From JBAZGG01 sp041653015 (GTDB lineage: Bacteria > Bacillota_I > Bacilli_A > RFN20 > CAG-826): a stretch of 64,000 bases of DNA. Within the stretch, counting starts at the first letter, position 1. Every line of letters starts with the position of its first letter. Position numbers and translations under genes: made by a program. The notes beneath the pieces are model-generated. The model did not search any database and was not told the DNA's origin. It saw only the letters and a program-made list of their open reading frames with translations. Location: the NCBI GenBank assembly GCA_041653015.1, contig JBAZGG010000002.1, forward strand, positions 44,924-108,923. Reading direction: 5' to 3'. This document shows, in pieces, positions 46,751 through 55,486 of the stretch.

Positions 46751-46987
46751 CTACTTCATTCCGAGCATGAAGATGATAAGAATTGAGATGAGAAGAGCAT
46801 AAATTCCACAAGTTTCAACAAGAGCACACGCAATAATCATCGTGCTGCGAAGTTTTGATGCGTTCTCTGGATTTCGTGAAATACCCTCGACAGCTTTGAC
46901 ACAAATCCATGCTTCGCCGATTGAACAAGCCATACCAGCGAGAATAGATACTGCAGCGGCAAGAGCGATCATTCCTGTATTATCCAT
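46751..46987 (-). CDS. atpE: ATP synthase c subunit with two-carboxylate (Na+-type) site
   Basis: A 78-residue two-helix proteolipid that forms the FO rotor ring. The polar loop is SRNPE. The ion-carrying Glu is 58 in LVETCGIYALL. Helix 1 has a second Glu at 25 (SIGEAW), where proton rings have an apolar residue and Ilyobacter has Gln32. With Thr59 and Tyr63 this matches the Na+-coordination pattern E/Q32, E65, S/T66, Y70 (offset 7). Na+ coupling is inferred, not shown. AAGGAGG precedes the ATG. Confidence 0.95.
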   Translation of the reverse strand: MDNTGMIALAAAVSILAGMACSIGEAWICVKAVEGISRNPENASKLRSTMIIACALVETCGIYALLISILIIFMLGMK

Positions 46988-47002
46988 CGTTTTTCCTCCT
47001 TT

Positions 47003-47761
47003 CTAAAGACTAACTTTTTGAGTGTTTATTTGAGCATTGCTCAAATCTTCATCCTCTGGTTTCTCTTGAGCGATAAACAAAGCGCTCAAGTAGCAGAACA
47101 CCAATGTTTGTATTGCCCCTGAAAACAGATCAAAGTAGCAATGCAATATGGGCGTTATAAATGGAGCAACAAATATTCCGCTCGCTGCTCCAGCAGAGGC
47201 AAATAAAGCGCTGGATAAATTGCCTAATGACCAATAGATGAGAGTCATCAGAACCCATCCAGCTAAGGCGTTACCAAAAAGACGTAAACAGGTCGACAGA
47301 AGAGGTGCCCACATCGATAACAAGTTTATTGGTAGAAAAATGGCAATAGGTTCGACATAGCGCTTAAAATATCGCCACTTTGTATATCTTATCGATGTTA
47401 TATGGATCAATGAGAACATGATGATCGATAATGACAGAGGACAAGCGATATATGTGATTGGACTTGGAAAGCCGGTCAAACCAAAAACAAAAGATAGAAA
47501 TAAATACGAGGCGATAGCTAAAAAATAACCGCCAAAACCCGCAAATGCAGGGCCCATTGTTTCATCGACAAATCCATCCAGTTTCTCAACAGCCCATTCG
47601 ACTAAAAGCAATAGGCCTTTTGGTCTCTTGAGCGGATCAGCGCATTTGGCCAAAATGAAAATGACTAAGCAAAGTATTATCAATAATGAAATAACAATTA
47701 GCGATGAATACACTTCTGGAGCGATATTAAAATCAAAGAAATGATTTATTCTTTCTTGCAT
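47003..47761 (-). CDS. atpB: ATP synthase a subunit
   Basis: A 252-residue polytopic FO subunit holding the ion half-channels. The essential arginine is in LLSTCLRLFGNALAG, within the fourth helix. It starts MQERINHFFDF and overlaps the upstream membrane gene by 16 bases. Confidence 0.95.
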   Translation of the reverse strand: MQERINHFFDFNIAPEVYSSLIVISLLIILCLVIFILAKCADPLKRPKGLLLLVEWAVEKLDGFVDETMGPAFAGFGGYFLAIASYLFLSFVFGLTGFPSPITYIACPLSLSIIMFSLIHITSIRYTKWRYFKRYVEPIAIFLPINLLSMWAPLLSTCLRLFGNALAGWVLMTLIYWSLGNLSSALFASAGAASGIFVAPFITPILHCYFDLFSGAIQTLVFCYLSALFIAQEKPEDEDLSNAQINTQKVSL

Positions 47762-48171
47762 GCTTCACCCTTTTTCTTACCTTGTATCACAAGAACGACG
47801 ATCTGAATTGGCATATAAGCGATAAACACAGCAAATAGATTAAAAACATAAATCTGCGCAACATATGTTAATAGCGCAGCCAATAACAAACCACCTAAAT
47901 AGAGCAAAAATCTTGCAAAGTAAAGCAAGACAACAATTACTGTGTCAGCTGTTTTGCTCGTCTGCTTCGACATTTTTTCAGTTGATAGAACTAGAAACCA
48001 TAATGAGACAGCTTCAATAGCAGAGCCGAGCAAAAAACCAAATTCCCAGTCCCAACTCAATAATGAAGTGGCACAAAACGGAAGAAAAGTTAGGGCACCG
48101 AATGACACGATGAGGCAAAGAACAAAAAACATTTTTGCGGTATCATTCAAATTCTTGTACCATTTAATCAT
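47746..48171 (-). CDS. Small membrane protein in the atpI position
   Basis: A 141-residue protein with four likely membrane helices. It lies at the head of the operon where atpI (a c-ring assembly or ion-related factor) usually sits, and overlaps atpB by 16 bases. The sequence shows no motif that proves the identity. A GAAAG-type weak Shine-Dalgarno precedes the ATG. Confidence 0.65.
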   Translation of the reverse strand: MIKWYKNLNDTAKMFFVLCLIVSFGALTFLPFCATSLLSWDWEFGFLLGSAIEAVSLWFLVLSTEKMSKQTSKTADTVIVVLLYFARFLLYLGGLLLAALLTYVAQIYVFNLFAVFIAYMPIQIVVLVIQGKKKGEACKKE

Positions 48172-48222
48172 GATTTTTCTTTCTTCTTTCTTTTAGAAAT
48201 CTTTTTGTAGTACTAGAGTATT

Positions 48223-48228
48223 ATTATA
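48223..48228 (-). promoter_or_regulatory. Possible -10 of the atp operon
   Basis: TATAAT on the minus strand lies about 50 bases before the first atp gene. A TTGACT (48238-48243) is only nine bases upstream, too close to act as its -35, so the promoter assignment is tentative. Confidence 0.4.
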
Positions 48229-48230
48229 TG

Positions 48231-48260
48231 ACAAAAAAGTCAACACTAAGTGATGACTTT
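48231..48260 (-). terminator. Terminator of pfp
   Basis: AAAGTCA-T-CACT and AGTG-T-TGACTTT form a long stem with one mismatch on the minus strand, followed by TTTT. It separates pfp from the atp promoter. Confidence 0.8.
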
Positions 48261-48278
48261 AAGATGATAAAATGGCTA

Positions 48279-49484
48279 TTATTTCACTTTGATGTTTTTT
48301 AGAACGGCAGTTTTAAAAATGCCATTTTCAAATTTGACACTCGCTTCACCTTGGATGAGAGGTGAAAGATAGTCTTTAAATTCTTGAGACATTTTTGTCG
48401 CTCCATTCATCATCGAAGCGGGAACAGTGCTCTCTTCATTGGCAATTTTTGAAATATCTTCCGCTACATATTTTACAGTATAAGGGTTGTTGGAAACTCG
48501 TTTGATACAAATCATCATTCCCGTTGTTCCTTCAATGGCTTTTTGAACAGCGATTTTTCCACATTGTTCAGCTTCATCTTGATCGATTTTACTCACCAAA
48601 ATACAGTCTGCGCGTTGTGCTAATGACAATTCGATTGAACGAGTCGGCAAATCCAATTTCTTTTCCACAATTTGTGCAAGAGCATCAGCAGCGCCTCCGA
48701 GTTGAACGTGATTGAAGGCATCGATTCGGGCAGTTGAAGCATCTCTTTCAAAGACAATTCCTTCAGAAATTGCTGCAATAGCGTGACCTTTTTTCCCATA
48801 GACTTCTTTCACGGAAGTTAAGAATTCATCGACAGAAAACACATTCTCTGGCAAATAGATGAAATCAGGCCTTATGCCTTGTGGCAACAAATCGACAGAG
48901 GCTGTGAGCCAGCCAGCATTTCGACCCATTATTTCGATGATAAAAACTTTCCCTTTTTTATATCCAGCAGCATCGACGCATATCTCCTTAACGAGATTGA
49001 TAACGTGCTTTGCGGCAGATGGAAATCCTAAAGAATGATCGGTGAGCGCTAAATCGTTATCGACAGTTTTTGGAACACCGACGACACGGCAATCGAGATG
49101 AAGTTCTTTACAAAGAACAGACAATTTCATGCAGGTGTCCATGGAGTCGTTTCCCCCATTGACGAAGACATAGCCGATATCATGCTTTTTCAATGTGAAA
49201 ATTATTTTTTCATATTGCGAATCATGAATGTCTTTTGGCAATTTATACCTGGTGGTGCCGAGAACAGCACCAGGGGTTTGTTTAAGCAGTTCAATCGTCT
49301 CATCGCTTTCAGCATTCAAATCTATCAGATCATCATTTATTAATCCTTCAATACCATGTCGCGATCCATAGATTGCGACGATTTCATCTTTATGAAGCCT
49401 CGCCTCTTTTATTGCACCATATAGTGAAGTATTAATGACTGCAGTAGGTCCACCGCTTTGAATGTATACCATCGCTTTTTTCAT
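48279..49484 (-). CDS. pfp: PPi-type 6-phosphofructokinase
   Basis: A 401-residue member of the PFK family. The loop FVNGGNDSMDTC carries Asp where ATP enzymes have Gly (GGDGS), and VPKTVDNDL replaces PGTIDND. Both changes mark pyrophosphate-dependent enzymes, which work reversibly in glycolysis. The ATG at 49484 is chosen for AAGGAG; the frame extends eight codons further. It has its own extended -10 promoter and terminator. pfkA is also present at the left edge. Confidence 0.88.
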   Translation of the reverse strand: MKKAMVYIQSGGPTAVINTSLYGAIKEARLHKDEIVAIYGSRHGIEGLINDDLIDLNAESDETIELLKQTPGAVLGTTRYKLPKDIHDSQYEKIIFTLKKHDIGYVFVNGGNDSMDTCMKLSVLCKELHLDCRVVGVPKTVDNDLALTDHSLGFPSAAKHVINLVKEICVDAAGYKKGKVFIIEIMGRNAGWLTASVDLLPQGIRPDFIYLPENVFSVDEFLTSVKEVYGKKGHAIAAISEGIVFERDASTARIDAFNHVQLGGAADALAQIVEKKLDLPTRSIELSLAQRADCILVSKIDQDEAEQCGKIAVQKAIEGTTGMMICIKRVSNNPYTVKYVAEDISKIANEESTVPASMMNGATKMSQEFKDYLSPLIQGEASVKFENGIFKTAVLKNIKVK

Positions 49485-49518
49485 AATAAAATTTCTCCTT
49501 ATCTCCAAAACGTTATAA

Positions 49519-49527
49519 ATTATACCA
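49519..49527 (-). promoter_or_regulatory. Extended -10 promoter of pfp
   Basis: On the minus strand TGGTATAAT lies about 35 bases before the ATG at 49484. The -35 is weak (TATTAA at 17 bases). Confidence 0.6.
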
Positions 49528-49599
49528 TAAATTGTCTATTTTTAATAGCCAATCGACGCGATACGCAATTTGCTCGACAGACAATGATTCACTGCTGTG

Positions 49600-51165
49600 C
49601 TAGATGATTGACCAAGGGGTTGTTGATTGATATTCGGTTGGAGGATAGTCGGTTCCTGTCGGAGTATAGTTTCCCGCTGTCATAGAACCAAATCTTTGAC
49701 CCCAGCCATCAGCATAATTGAGATATTCTTGAAAATCGCCATAATGGTCATATGTATAAAAGACATATCGATTATTGATGTTTTCCGCTCCATTAAATGA
49801 TGAGTTGAGAGTATTCTCTATCGTTGAAACATCTTTCCCTTCGGAATTCGTTGATGTGGTCGCTTGATATTTAGCCGTAAAAACAAATCGGAGCACACCG
49901 CGGTTGATGGAGCCTCCTGATGAATATATGCCCTGACCATAAACATAGTCCTCACTGTTATAGTTTTCCCAATCGCCAAAGTCGCATTCGACATAGTAGC
50001 GTGTGGCAACTCCATAATTTTCAGAATAGAGAGCCATGCCCGGAAAAGCTGGTTCGTATGTATATTTGCTTTGCTGAGGTCCAGAAAAAGAACCATAGTT
50101 GACTCTTCCAGCTCTCCACCAATTCTGTGATGAAGTGCACGATGACGAAGTATCATTTTTTGTATATCCCATATTTGGAGGAACTTCTTCAAATGCTAAT
50201 AGATAAGCTGCCACTTCATTTAATGAAGTGTAAGCACCGCCGTAATATATTGTTTCGAACGTCGTACCATCAGGATTTAGAATGGTGTAAGATTCATAAG
50301 AATTATCATCCTGAAATGTATATTGAGCGGCGGTGTTGCGCTTATAATATCCACCGGACATATAGTTCGATGACACATTCGTCGTCGAATATATCTCGCT
50401 CGACATGTTCGTTCCAGAAATTAAACCATGAGCGGTGCGCAATTGAGCATCCTCAAACGAGTTTGCAATCACATAGGAGCTCGATGTTTCAAAAGTTTCT
50501 CTCTCTTCATTTGTGTCGATTCCCTCATATGGATCAGCCGATGAAGAATCGTCTGAAACGGAATCGTTCGCAGCAGTTTTGCACGTATATGTGATCTCCA
50601 CGCTTTGAATCAGAGCAGTTCCAAAATCATAATCATAGATTTGAAAATAGGAATATCCAGACGAAAAGTCGCCTGAATTCACCGAAAAAGATAATGTTTG
50701 ATAAGCATTTCTTTGCGTGACGCCATCGAGAGTCAAAACAGCATCGGTATCACCATAATTATCGCCTAAGTAAAGGTTTAATTTTTTGCTTGATGTTATG
50801 TGGCTGCTATTGGAAGCAAAGGTGACGGAAACACTCTGAATATTAGTGATTTGATTATCGTTTGCATTCCCGTAATAACCATATGTGGATAAAGAAAGAG
50901 CGCAAGCGGAGCTCGCTTTAGCGTAGTCATATTCTATTGAGACAGCATTATTTTCAGTCGTGAGAGCGTTCACCGCGCCATATGAATCGTAAAGAGAAGT
51001 AACATTACCATTGGAGGATGATAGAGTCAAAGTATAGATTGAATCGACACCAAAAAGAGACAAAATGTTGCCGCTATAGGAAGCCGCAACAACAAAAATA
51101 ACCGTGAAGATGAGAGTTGATAAAGGAATGAATAATCTGGTTAATTTGTGATTGCTGGCCATCAT
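49600..51165 (-). CDS. Exported protein with C-terminal barnase-type ribonuclease domain
   Basis: A 521-residue protein. Residues 7-30 form a signal or anchor helix; about 40-200 are beta-rich and of unknown type; about 200-225 are a Ser/Asp linker. The C-terminal half aligns with barnase: LNEVAAYLLAFEEVPP with YTK (Lys336 = K27), YVECDFG (Glu393 = E73), RGVLRF (Arg422 and Arg426 = R83 and R87) and YTYDHYGDF (His474 = H102). About 30 extra residues sit between the Arg pair and His. It should be a secreted guanine-preferring RNase. No barstar-like gene is near. The start is ATG 51165 or 51162, with no Shine-Dalgarno. Confidence 0.82.
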   Translation of the reverse strand: MMASNHKLTRLFIPLSTLIFTVIFVVAASYSGNILSLFGVDSIYTLTLSSSNGNVTSLYDSYGAVNALTTENNAVSIEYDYAKASSACALSLSTYGYYGNANDNQITNIQSVSVTFASNSSHITSSKKLNLYLGDNYGDTDAVLTLDGVTQRNAYQTLSFSVNSGDFSSGYSYFQIYDYDFGTALIQSVEITYTCKTAANDSVSDDSSSADPYEGIDTNEERETFETSSSYVIANSFEDAQLRTAHGLISGTNMSSEIYSTTNVSSNYMSGGYYKRNTAAQYTFQDDNSYESYTILNPDGTTFETIYYGGAYTSLNEVAAYLLAFEEVPPNMGYTKNDTSSSCTSSQNWWRAGRVNYGSFSGPQQSKYTYEPAFPGMALYSENYGVATRYYVECDFGDWENYNSEDYVYGQGIYSSGGSINRGVLRFVFTAKYQATTSTNSEGKDVSTIENTLNSSFNGAENINNRYVFYTYDHYGDFQEYLNYADGWGQRFGSMTAGNYTPTGTDYPPTEYQSTTPWSII

Positions 51166-51295
51166 GAATAATTACTAACGCAAGTAATAATAACGCATTT
51201 TTACAGAATAATAAAAGAAAATACCCATCAGTTATTTTTTTGCTGTTCATTCTATTATTTTCTCAACATTGACGCATGCGCTTTATTTTACTGAT

Positions 51296-51309
51296 TGAAA
51301 GCGCTTGCA
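51296..51309. promoter_or_regulatory. cre-like operator upstream of the nucleoside kinase
   Basis: TGAAAGCGCTTGCA is one base from the ideal palindrome TGAAAGCGCTTTCA, the catabolite-response element. It ends five bases before the TATAAT at 51315, so a bound CcpA-type protein would block this promoter. It may also affect the divergent RNase gene. Confidence 0.8.
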
Positions 51310-51314
51310 TTGTG

Positions 51315-51320
51315 TATAAT
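51315..51320 (+). promoter_or_regulatory. -10 of the nucleoside kinase promoter
   Basis: TATAAT is followed by a leader of about 30 bases and GGAGG. The -35 (TGATTG at 17 bases) is poor and overlaps the cre-like site. Confidence 0.65.
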
Positions 51321-51358
51321 AATGAAGTAGTATTTTTTCATTTCTGGAGGAAAAAAAT

Positions 51359-53002
51359 ATGGCGTTTACACTTAGATATAACGGAAAACAGCAAACATTC
51401 GATAAAAAAGTATCATTGCTGTCTCTTCTCGATAATAATGATGAATCGATAATTTGCGCGAAAGTTAACAATCGAATCCGCGAATTGACGTATGAGGTAT
51501 ATTACGACGCTGATGTCCAATTTTTGACGATCAAGGATCAGGACGCTAACAAAACTTATGAAACGTCTCTGCGATTTGTCATCGCAATGGCTTTCGCAAG
51601 AGCGTATCCCGAGCTCGAGGTGAGATTTTGTTATAACGTTTCGCGCTCAATATTTATTCAAATTTTGAACGACAACATCAGAAGCGATATGACAATGATA
51701 AAAAAGATTCAGCAGGAAATTGATTCAATAATCGAGGCCGACTATCCTTTTAAGCGCTTTATTGTGTCAAATGAGGAAGCGGCTGAAATCTATGAAAAAG
51801 AAGGTTATAAAGACAAATTGGCCATTTTAAAATATCGACCAGAAAAAACCGTTCATCTATATGATTGCGATGGATATCTCAACTATATGTTTGGACATAT
51901 GGTGCCATCAACAGGCTATTTGAAAACGTTCAAATTAAGACTGTATTCTCCAGGTATTCTCGTTCAGTATCCTCGCGCCGAAGTCGGTGGAGTCATCCCT
52001 CAATTTGAGGATGCGCCAACTTTTGGCAAAACTTTAAAAGAATCGCACACATGGGGTAAAATTGCTGGAGCAGATTCTGTCTCTGGCATTAATGAGCACA
52101 TTCTCAAAGATGGCGATGTCGATTTCATCAATATGTGCGAAACGAGACATAATCGCATGCTCTGTGAATTGGGTCAATTGATTCAGAACGACATCTCTGA
52201 TATTCGATTGATATGCATCGCCGGACCTTCTTCGAGTGGAAAAACAACATTTGCAAATAGGCTCAGAATCGAACTCCTTTCTCGCGGAATTAAACCGATT
52301 AGGATCAGTATCGATGATTACTATCTGCCGAGAGAGCAAGCTCCAAAAGATGAAAATGGCGAGCCCGATCTCGAATCGATTGAAGCTCTTGATATCGATT
52401 TGTTTAATCAGAACATGATCTCTCTCATCAATGGAGAAAAAGTTCAATTGCCAAAATTCGATTTCAAAATTGGTAAGAGGGTGCCAGGACGCATTTTGAA
52501 AGTTCCATTGGATGAACCTATTATTATCGAAGGTATACACGCTCTCAATGAACGTTTAACCACTCAGATTCCAAAGCATCAAAAATTTAAAGTGTATATC
52601 GCTCCTCAAGCTCAGATCAATCTCGATAATCACAATCCGATCTCCCTAACTGATTTGCGCTTATTGAGAAGAATCGTTCGCGATTATAAGTTCAGAAATG
52701 CTTCAGCGGAAGAGACGATTAGCATGTGGCCAAGCGTAAGGCGAGGAGAATTCCGCTGGATCTATGGAACTCAAGAAGGGGCAGATTACGTATATAATTC
52801 CATGCTGTCATATGAGCTATGCGTCATGAAAAAATATGCTATGCCACTACTTTCTGCTATTGAAAAAGATTCACAATATTTTCCGGTTTCTGAAAGGCTG
52901 ATTCGAATGCTCAAATACTTCAATGATATGTCAGATCAATGGGTGCCATGCAATTCATTGTTAAGAGAATTCATCGGTGGCTCTTGCTATGCCGATATCT
53001 AA
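51359..53002 (+). CDS. Nucleoside (uridine) kinase with ThrRS-like N-terminus
   Basis: A 547-residue two-part protein. Residues 1-60 look like a TGS domain and about 165-205 (YDCDGYLNYMFGHMVPSTGYLKTFKL) echo the editing region of ThrRS. The C-terminal half is a uridine kinase/phosphoribulokinase domain with P-loop GPSSSGKT at 289-296 and SIDDYY after it. Such fusions are known as nucleoside kinases in Firmicutes and Thermotoga. GGAGG precedes the ATG. It is divergent from the RNase gene, so both may serve use of external RNA. Confidence 0.88.
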   Translation: MAFTLRYNGKQQTFDKKVSLLSLLDNNDESIICAKVNNRIRELTYEVYYDADVQFLTIKDQDANKTYETSLRFVIAMAFARAYPELEVRFCYNVSRSIFIQILNDNIRSDMTMIKKIQQEIDSIIEADYPFKRFIVSNEEAAEIYEKEGYKDKLAILKYRPEKTVHLYDCDGYLNYMFGHMVPSTGYLKTFKLRLYSPGILVQYPRAEVGGVIPQFEDAPTFGKTLKESHTWGKIAGADSVSGINEHILKDGDVDFINMCETRHNRMLCELGQLIQNDISDIRLICIAGPSSSGKTTFANRLRIELLSRGIKPIRISIDDYYLPREQAPKDENGEPDLESIEALDIDLFNQNMISLINGEKVQLPKFDFKIGKRVPGRILKVPLDEPIIIEGIHALNERLTTQIPKHQKFKVYIAPQAQINLDNHNPISLTDLRLLRRIVRDYKFRNASAEETISMWPSVRRGEFRWIYGTQEGADYVYNSMLSYELCVMKKYAMPLLSAIEKDSQYFPVSERLIRMLKYFNDMSDQWVPCNSLLREFIGGSCYADI

Positions 53003-53017
53003 AGGGCAGATTTAAAA

Positions 53018-53047
53018 ATAAAACCACGATATGAAATCGTGGTTTTT
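53018..53047. terminator. Bidirectional terminator, nucleoside kinase/glyA
   Basis: AAACCACGAT (53021-53030) and ATCGTGGTTT (53036-53045) form a perfect ten-base stem with a five-base loop and flanking A/T runs. It stops both convergent genes. Confidence 0.95.
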
Positions 53048-53056
53048 TATTAAACT

Positions 53057-54292
53057 TTATTCAAGAGGAAAACGGCTGGTCAATTCAAGAACTTGCGCTT
53101 TTATTTTTGCTAATTCATCCGGATTATTTTTATTGTGCAGAGCGGCATCGATCAGATGAGCGGTTAACCTGAATTCATTTTCTTTAAAACCTCTCGTGGT
53201 CATCGCCGGTGTGCCGAGTCTGATCCCCGATGCTCTCATCGGAGGCTGAGTGTCGTTAGGTATCGTATTTTTGTTCGTCGTAATATTCACTTCATGAAGA
53301 ATCGTTTCCGCTTCTTTTCCCGTCAAACCGATATCAAAAACATTGAAGATTAAGAGATGATTATCAGTCGTTCCGCTCACGACGCGATAACCGAGACTAG
53401 ATAGTTCATTTGCTAAAACTTTAGCATTCTTCACCACCTGTTCTTGATATTTTGTAAACGAGGGATCGAGCGCTTCTTTAAAAGCTACAGCTTTCCCTGC
53501 GATGATATGCATTAGTGGTCCGCCTTGAATACCCGGAAAAACAACTTTATTTATTCTTTTGAATAATTCTTCATCATTGGTGAGAATGACTCCACCGCGA
53601 GGTCCGCGCAAGGTTTTATGCGTTGTTGTCGTCACAACATGAGCAAAAGGGCAGGGATTCTGGTGAAGACCGGCAGCGACCAAACCAGCGATGTGAGCCA
53701 TATCGACAAAAAGATATGCGCCAACCGCATCGGCGATCTCACGAAATTTTTTGAAATCGATCAATCGAGAATAAGCGGATGCACCAGCGACGATCATCTT
53801 TGGTTTTATCTCTTTGGCAAGTTTTTCAACCGCTTCGTAATCGATCATCTCTGTCTTAGAATCGACGCCGTATGAAAAGGCCTCATAATCGGAGCCGGAA
53901 AATGATAGCTTATAACCATGTGTCAAATGTCCACCGGCGTCAAGAGACATGCCGAGCACTCGATCGCCATGATTCAATAAAGCGCGATAGACCGCCATAT
54001 TAGCTTGAGAGCCGGAATGTGGTTGGACGTTTGCAAACTTCACGTTGAACAATTTGCATACTCTATCGATAGCGAGATTCTCGACGATGTCGACATATTC
54101 GCATCCACCATAATATCTTTTGCCGGGGTAGCCTTCAGCGTATTTATTAGTGAAAACGGAACCGCAAGCCTCGCGAACAGCTGGAGATGTGAAATTCTCA
54201 CTGGCGATCAATTCGATGTGCTCATTCTGCCTTTTTGTCTCTTGAAGAAGTGCATCAAATACTTCGGTATCGACTTGTTTTAATGTTTTCAT
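53057..54292 (-). CDS. glyA: Serine hydroxymethyltransferase
   Basis: GlyA (411 residues) converts serine to glycine and supplies methylene-tetrahydrofolate. The cofactor lysine is in VTTTTHKTLRGPRGG, and AGGHLTHG is typical. AAGGAAA precedes the ATG by eight bases; it lies in the right arm of a small hairpin (TTTCC/GGAAA, 54301-54315) that could hide it. It is a single-gene unit. Confidence 0.97.
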   Translation of the reverse strand: MKTLKQVDTEVFDALLQETKRQNEHIELIASENFTSPAVREACGSVFTNKYAEGYPGKRYYGGCEYVDIVENLAIDRVCKLFNVKFANVQPHSGSQANMAVYRALLNHGDRVLGMSLDAGGHLTHGYKLSFSGSDYEAFSYGVDSKTEMIDYEAVEKLAKEIKPKMIVAGASAYSRLIDFKKFREIADAVGAYLFVDMAHIAGLVAAGLHQNPCPFAHVVTTTTHKTLRGPRGGVILTNDEELFKRINKVVFPGIQGGPLMHIIAGKAVAFKEALDPSFTKYQEQVVKNAKVLANELSSLGYRVVSGTTDNHLLIFNVFDIGLTGKEAETILHEVNITTNKNTIPNDTQPPMRASGIRLGTPAMTTRGFKENEFRLTAHLIDAALHNKNNPDELAKIKAQVLELTSRFPLE

Positions 54293-54363
54293 ATTAAAAA
54301 TTTCCTTATAGGAAAATGATATAAGTTAAACGATGGTTTTTCAAGGCATTTTCTAAAGAGATT

Positions 54364-55482
54364 TCATTTCGGTTGAGCGATGTTCGACAGATGTCTTTTT
54401 TCGGCTTGATAGATTGACATCAGCTGAGCAAAGTACATCTTTCGCATGATGTCGTAGCGCTTGCTCTCCTCTTCGCTCACGGTTTTTAAGTAGAGATGAG
54501 AAAATATTTTTTCCAGACGGAAAAATGATTCGTATAGATTGAGCAATGTGAAAACATAGAAATAATCTTTCTTTGAATAGATTAATAGCGGCGAAGAATG
54601 GGCGATTTCACTCGACATTTCATACGTGTCAGAATAAGAGGAGAGATTAGCCACTCTTTCGACACCATCGCGGAAATTAAATTTAAAATTATCAATTTTC
54701 GCAACATCTTTGATCCCGGTTAGCCAGCCGTATTCGATAAAGCGCTTAGTGTCCTTGCTCTTGAGATCATATCGGCGCATCTCTTCTTTGATATCCTCAA
54801 ATATTTTATCCGTTTCTTCTTTGGAGTAATATCCGCCCCGAAATGCTGTGGCGTACTTCATATGTTTAAGATATTCTTGAACGACTGGGTCACCATATTT
54901 TATGATGATGGACAAAATGCACTCTGTCTCATGAAGAGTTCTCCATGTTGAAAAGGCTTCTGTTTCAAAACCTCCGACGAGCAAATCCAAAATAGCCTTA
55001 CCCATGGAAAAGCCTTTGTTCATGATGTCGACGATGAGCGTTTGAGAAGGATTATTTTGATTATATCTCGATAGCATTCCAAGAATAAAATTGAGATAGA
55101 CGTTGAGAGTGGAGATCGGCGGAGCAAACCTGTTCGCATATGATTTGTTGCGAAAGGCGAGATGCTCGTTCGTATAATATTTATCGAGCGACATCGATAC
55201 AATCGCAGCCATATATTTCTCATCTTGACAGACTTTTTGCATATCCATCTTTGGATTTGTGAGAGCGAAATAGTAATGTTCATTCATCAAGTAGAGAATG
55301 AGAAGAACTGGATTTAAGGTGGAGAGTCTGCCAAACGGACCATTTTTGGTTAGATTCACCGCCGCTTGACTCGCTTCAGAATAGCAGCGGTAAAGGAAAT
55401 CTTTGTCGAGTTCAAAACTAGGTTTAATATTCTCATAAACTTCGCTAAACTGCTCTTTTGTTAATATTTCAATCTTGGGCAT
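54364..55482 (-). CDS. DUF5677-like protein
   Basis: A 372-residue, mainly helical protein. The segment FSTWRTLHETECILSII and the late SSEIAHSSP resemble the conserved Arg/Glu and His of the DUF5677 family, whose function is unknown. It follows addA with four bases between, but also has its own leaderless-type -10 overlapping the addA stop. A link with DNA repair is possible only through position. Confidence 0.65.
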   Translation of the reverse strand: MPKIEILTKEQFSEVYENIKPSFELDKDFLYRCYSEASQAAVNLTKNGPFGRLSTLNPVLLILYLMNEHYYFALTNPKMDMQKVCQDEKYMAAIVSMSLDKYYTNEHLAFRNKSYANRFAPPISTLNVYLNFILGMLSRYNQNNPSQTLIVDIMNKGFSMGKAILDLLVGGFETEAFSTWRTLHETECILSIIIKYGDPVVQEYLKHMKYATAFRGGYYSKEETDKIFEDIKEEMRRYDLKSKDTKRFIEYGWLTGIKDVAKIDNFKFNFRDGVERVANLSSYSDTYEMSSEIAHSSPLLIYSKKDYFYVFTLLNLYESFFRLEKIFSHLYLKTVSEEESKRYDIMRKMYFAQLMSIYQAEKRHLSNIAQPK

Positions 55483-55486
55483 ATTA

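Noticed and set aside
49600..51358. Barnase-type protein as part of a toxin-antitoxin or contact-dependent system
   Set aside because: It has a signal sequence but no delivery domain that I recognise, and no barstar-like partner is beside it.
54301..54315. Riboswitch before glyA
   Set aside because: There is only a five-base hairpin over the Shine-Dalgarno and a short leader. No known glycine, folate or SAH motif is visible.
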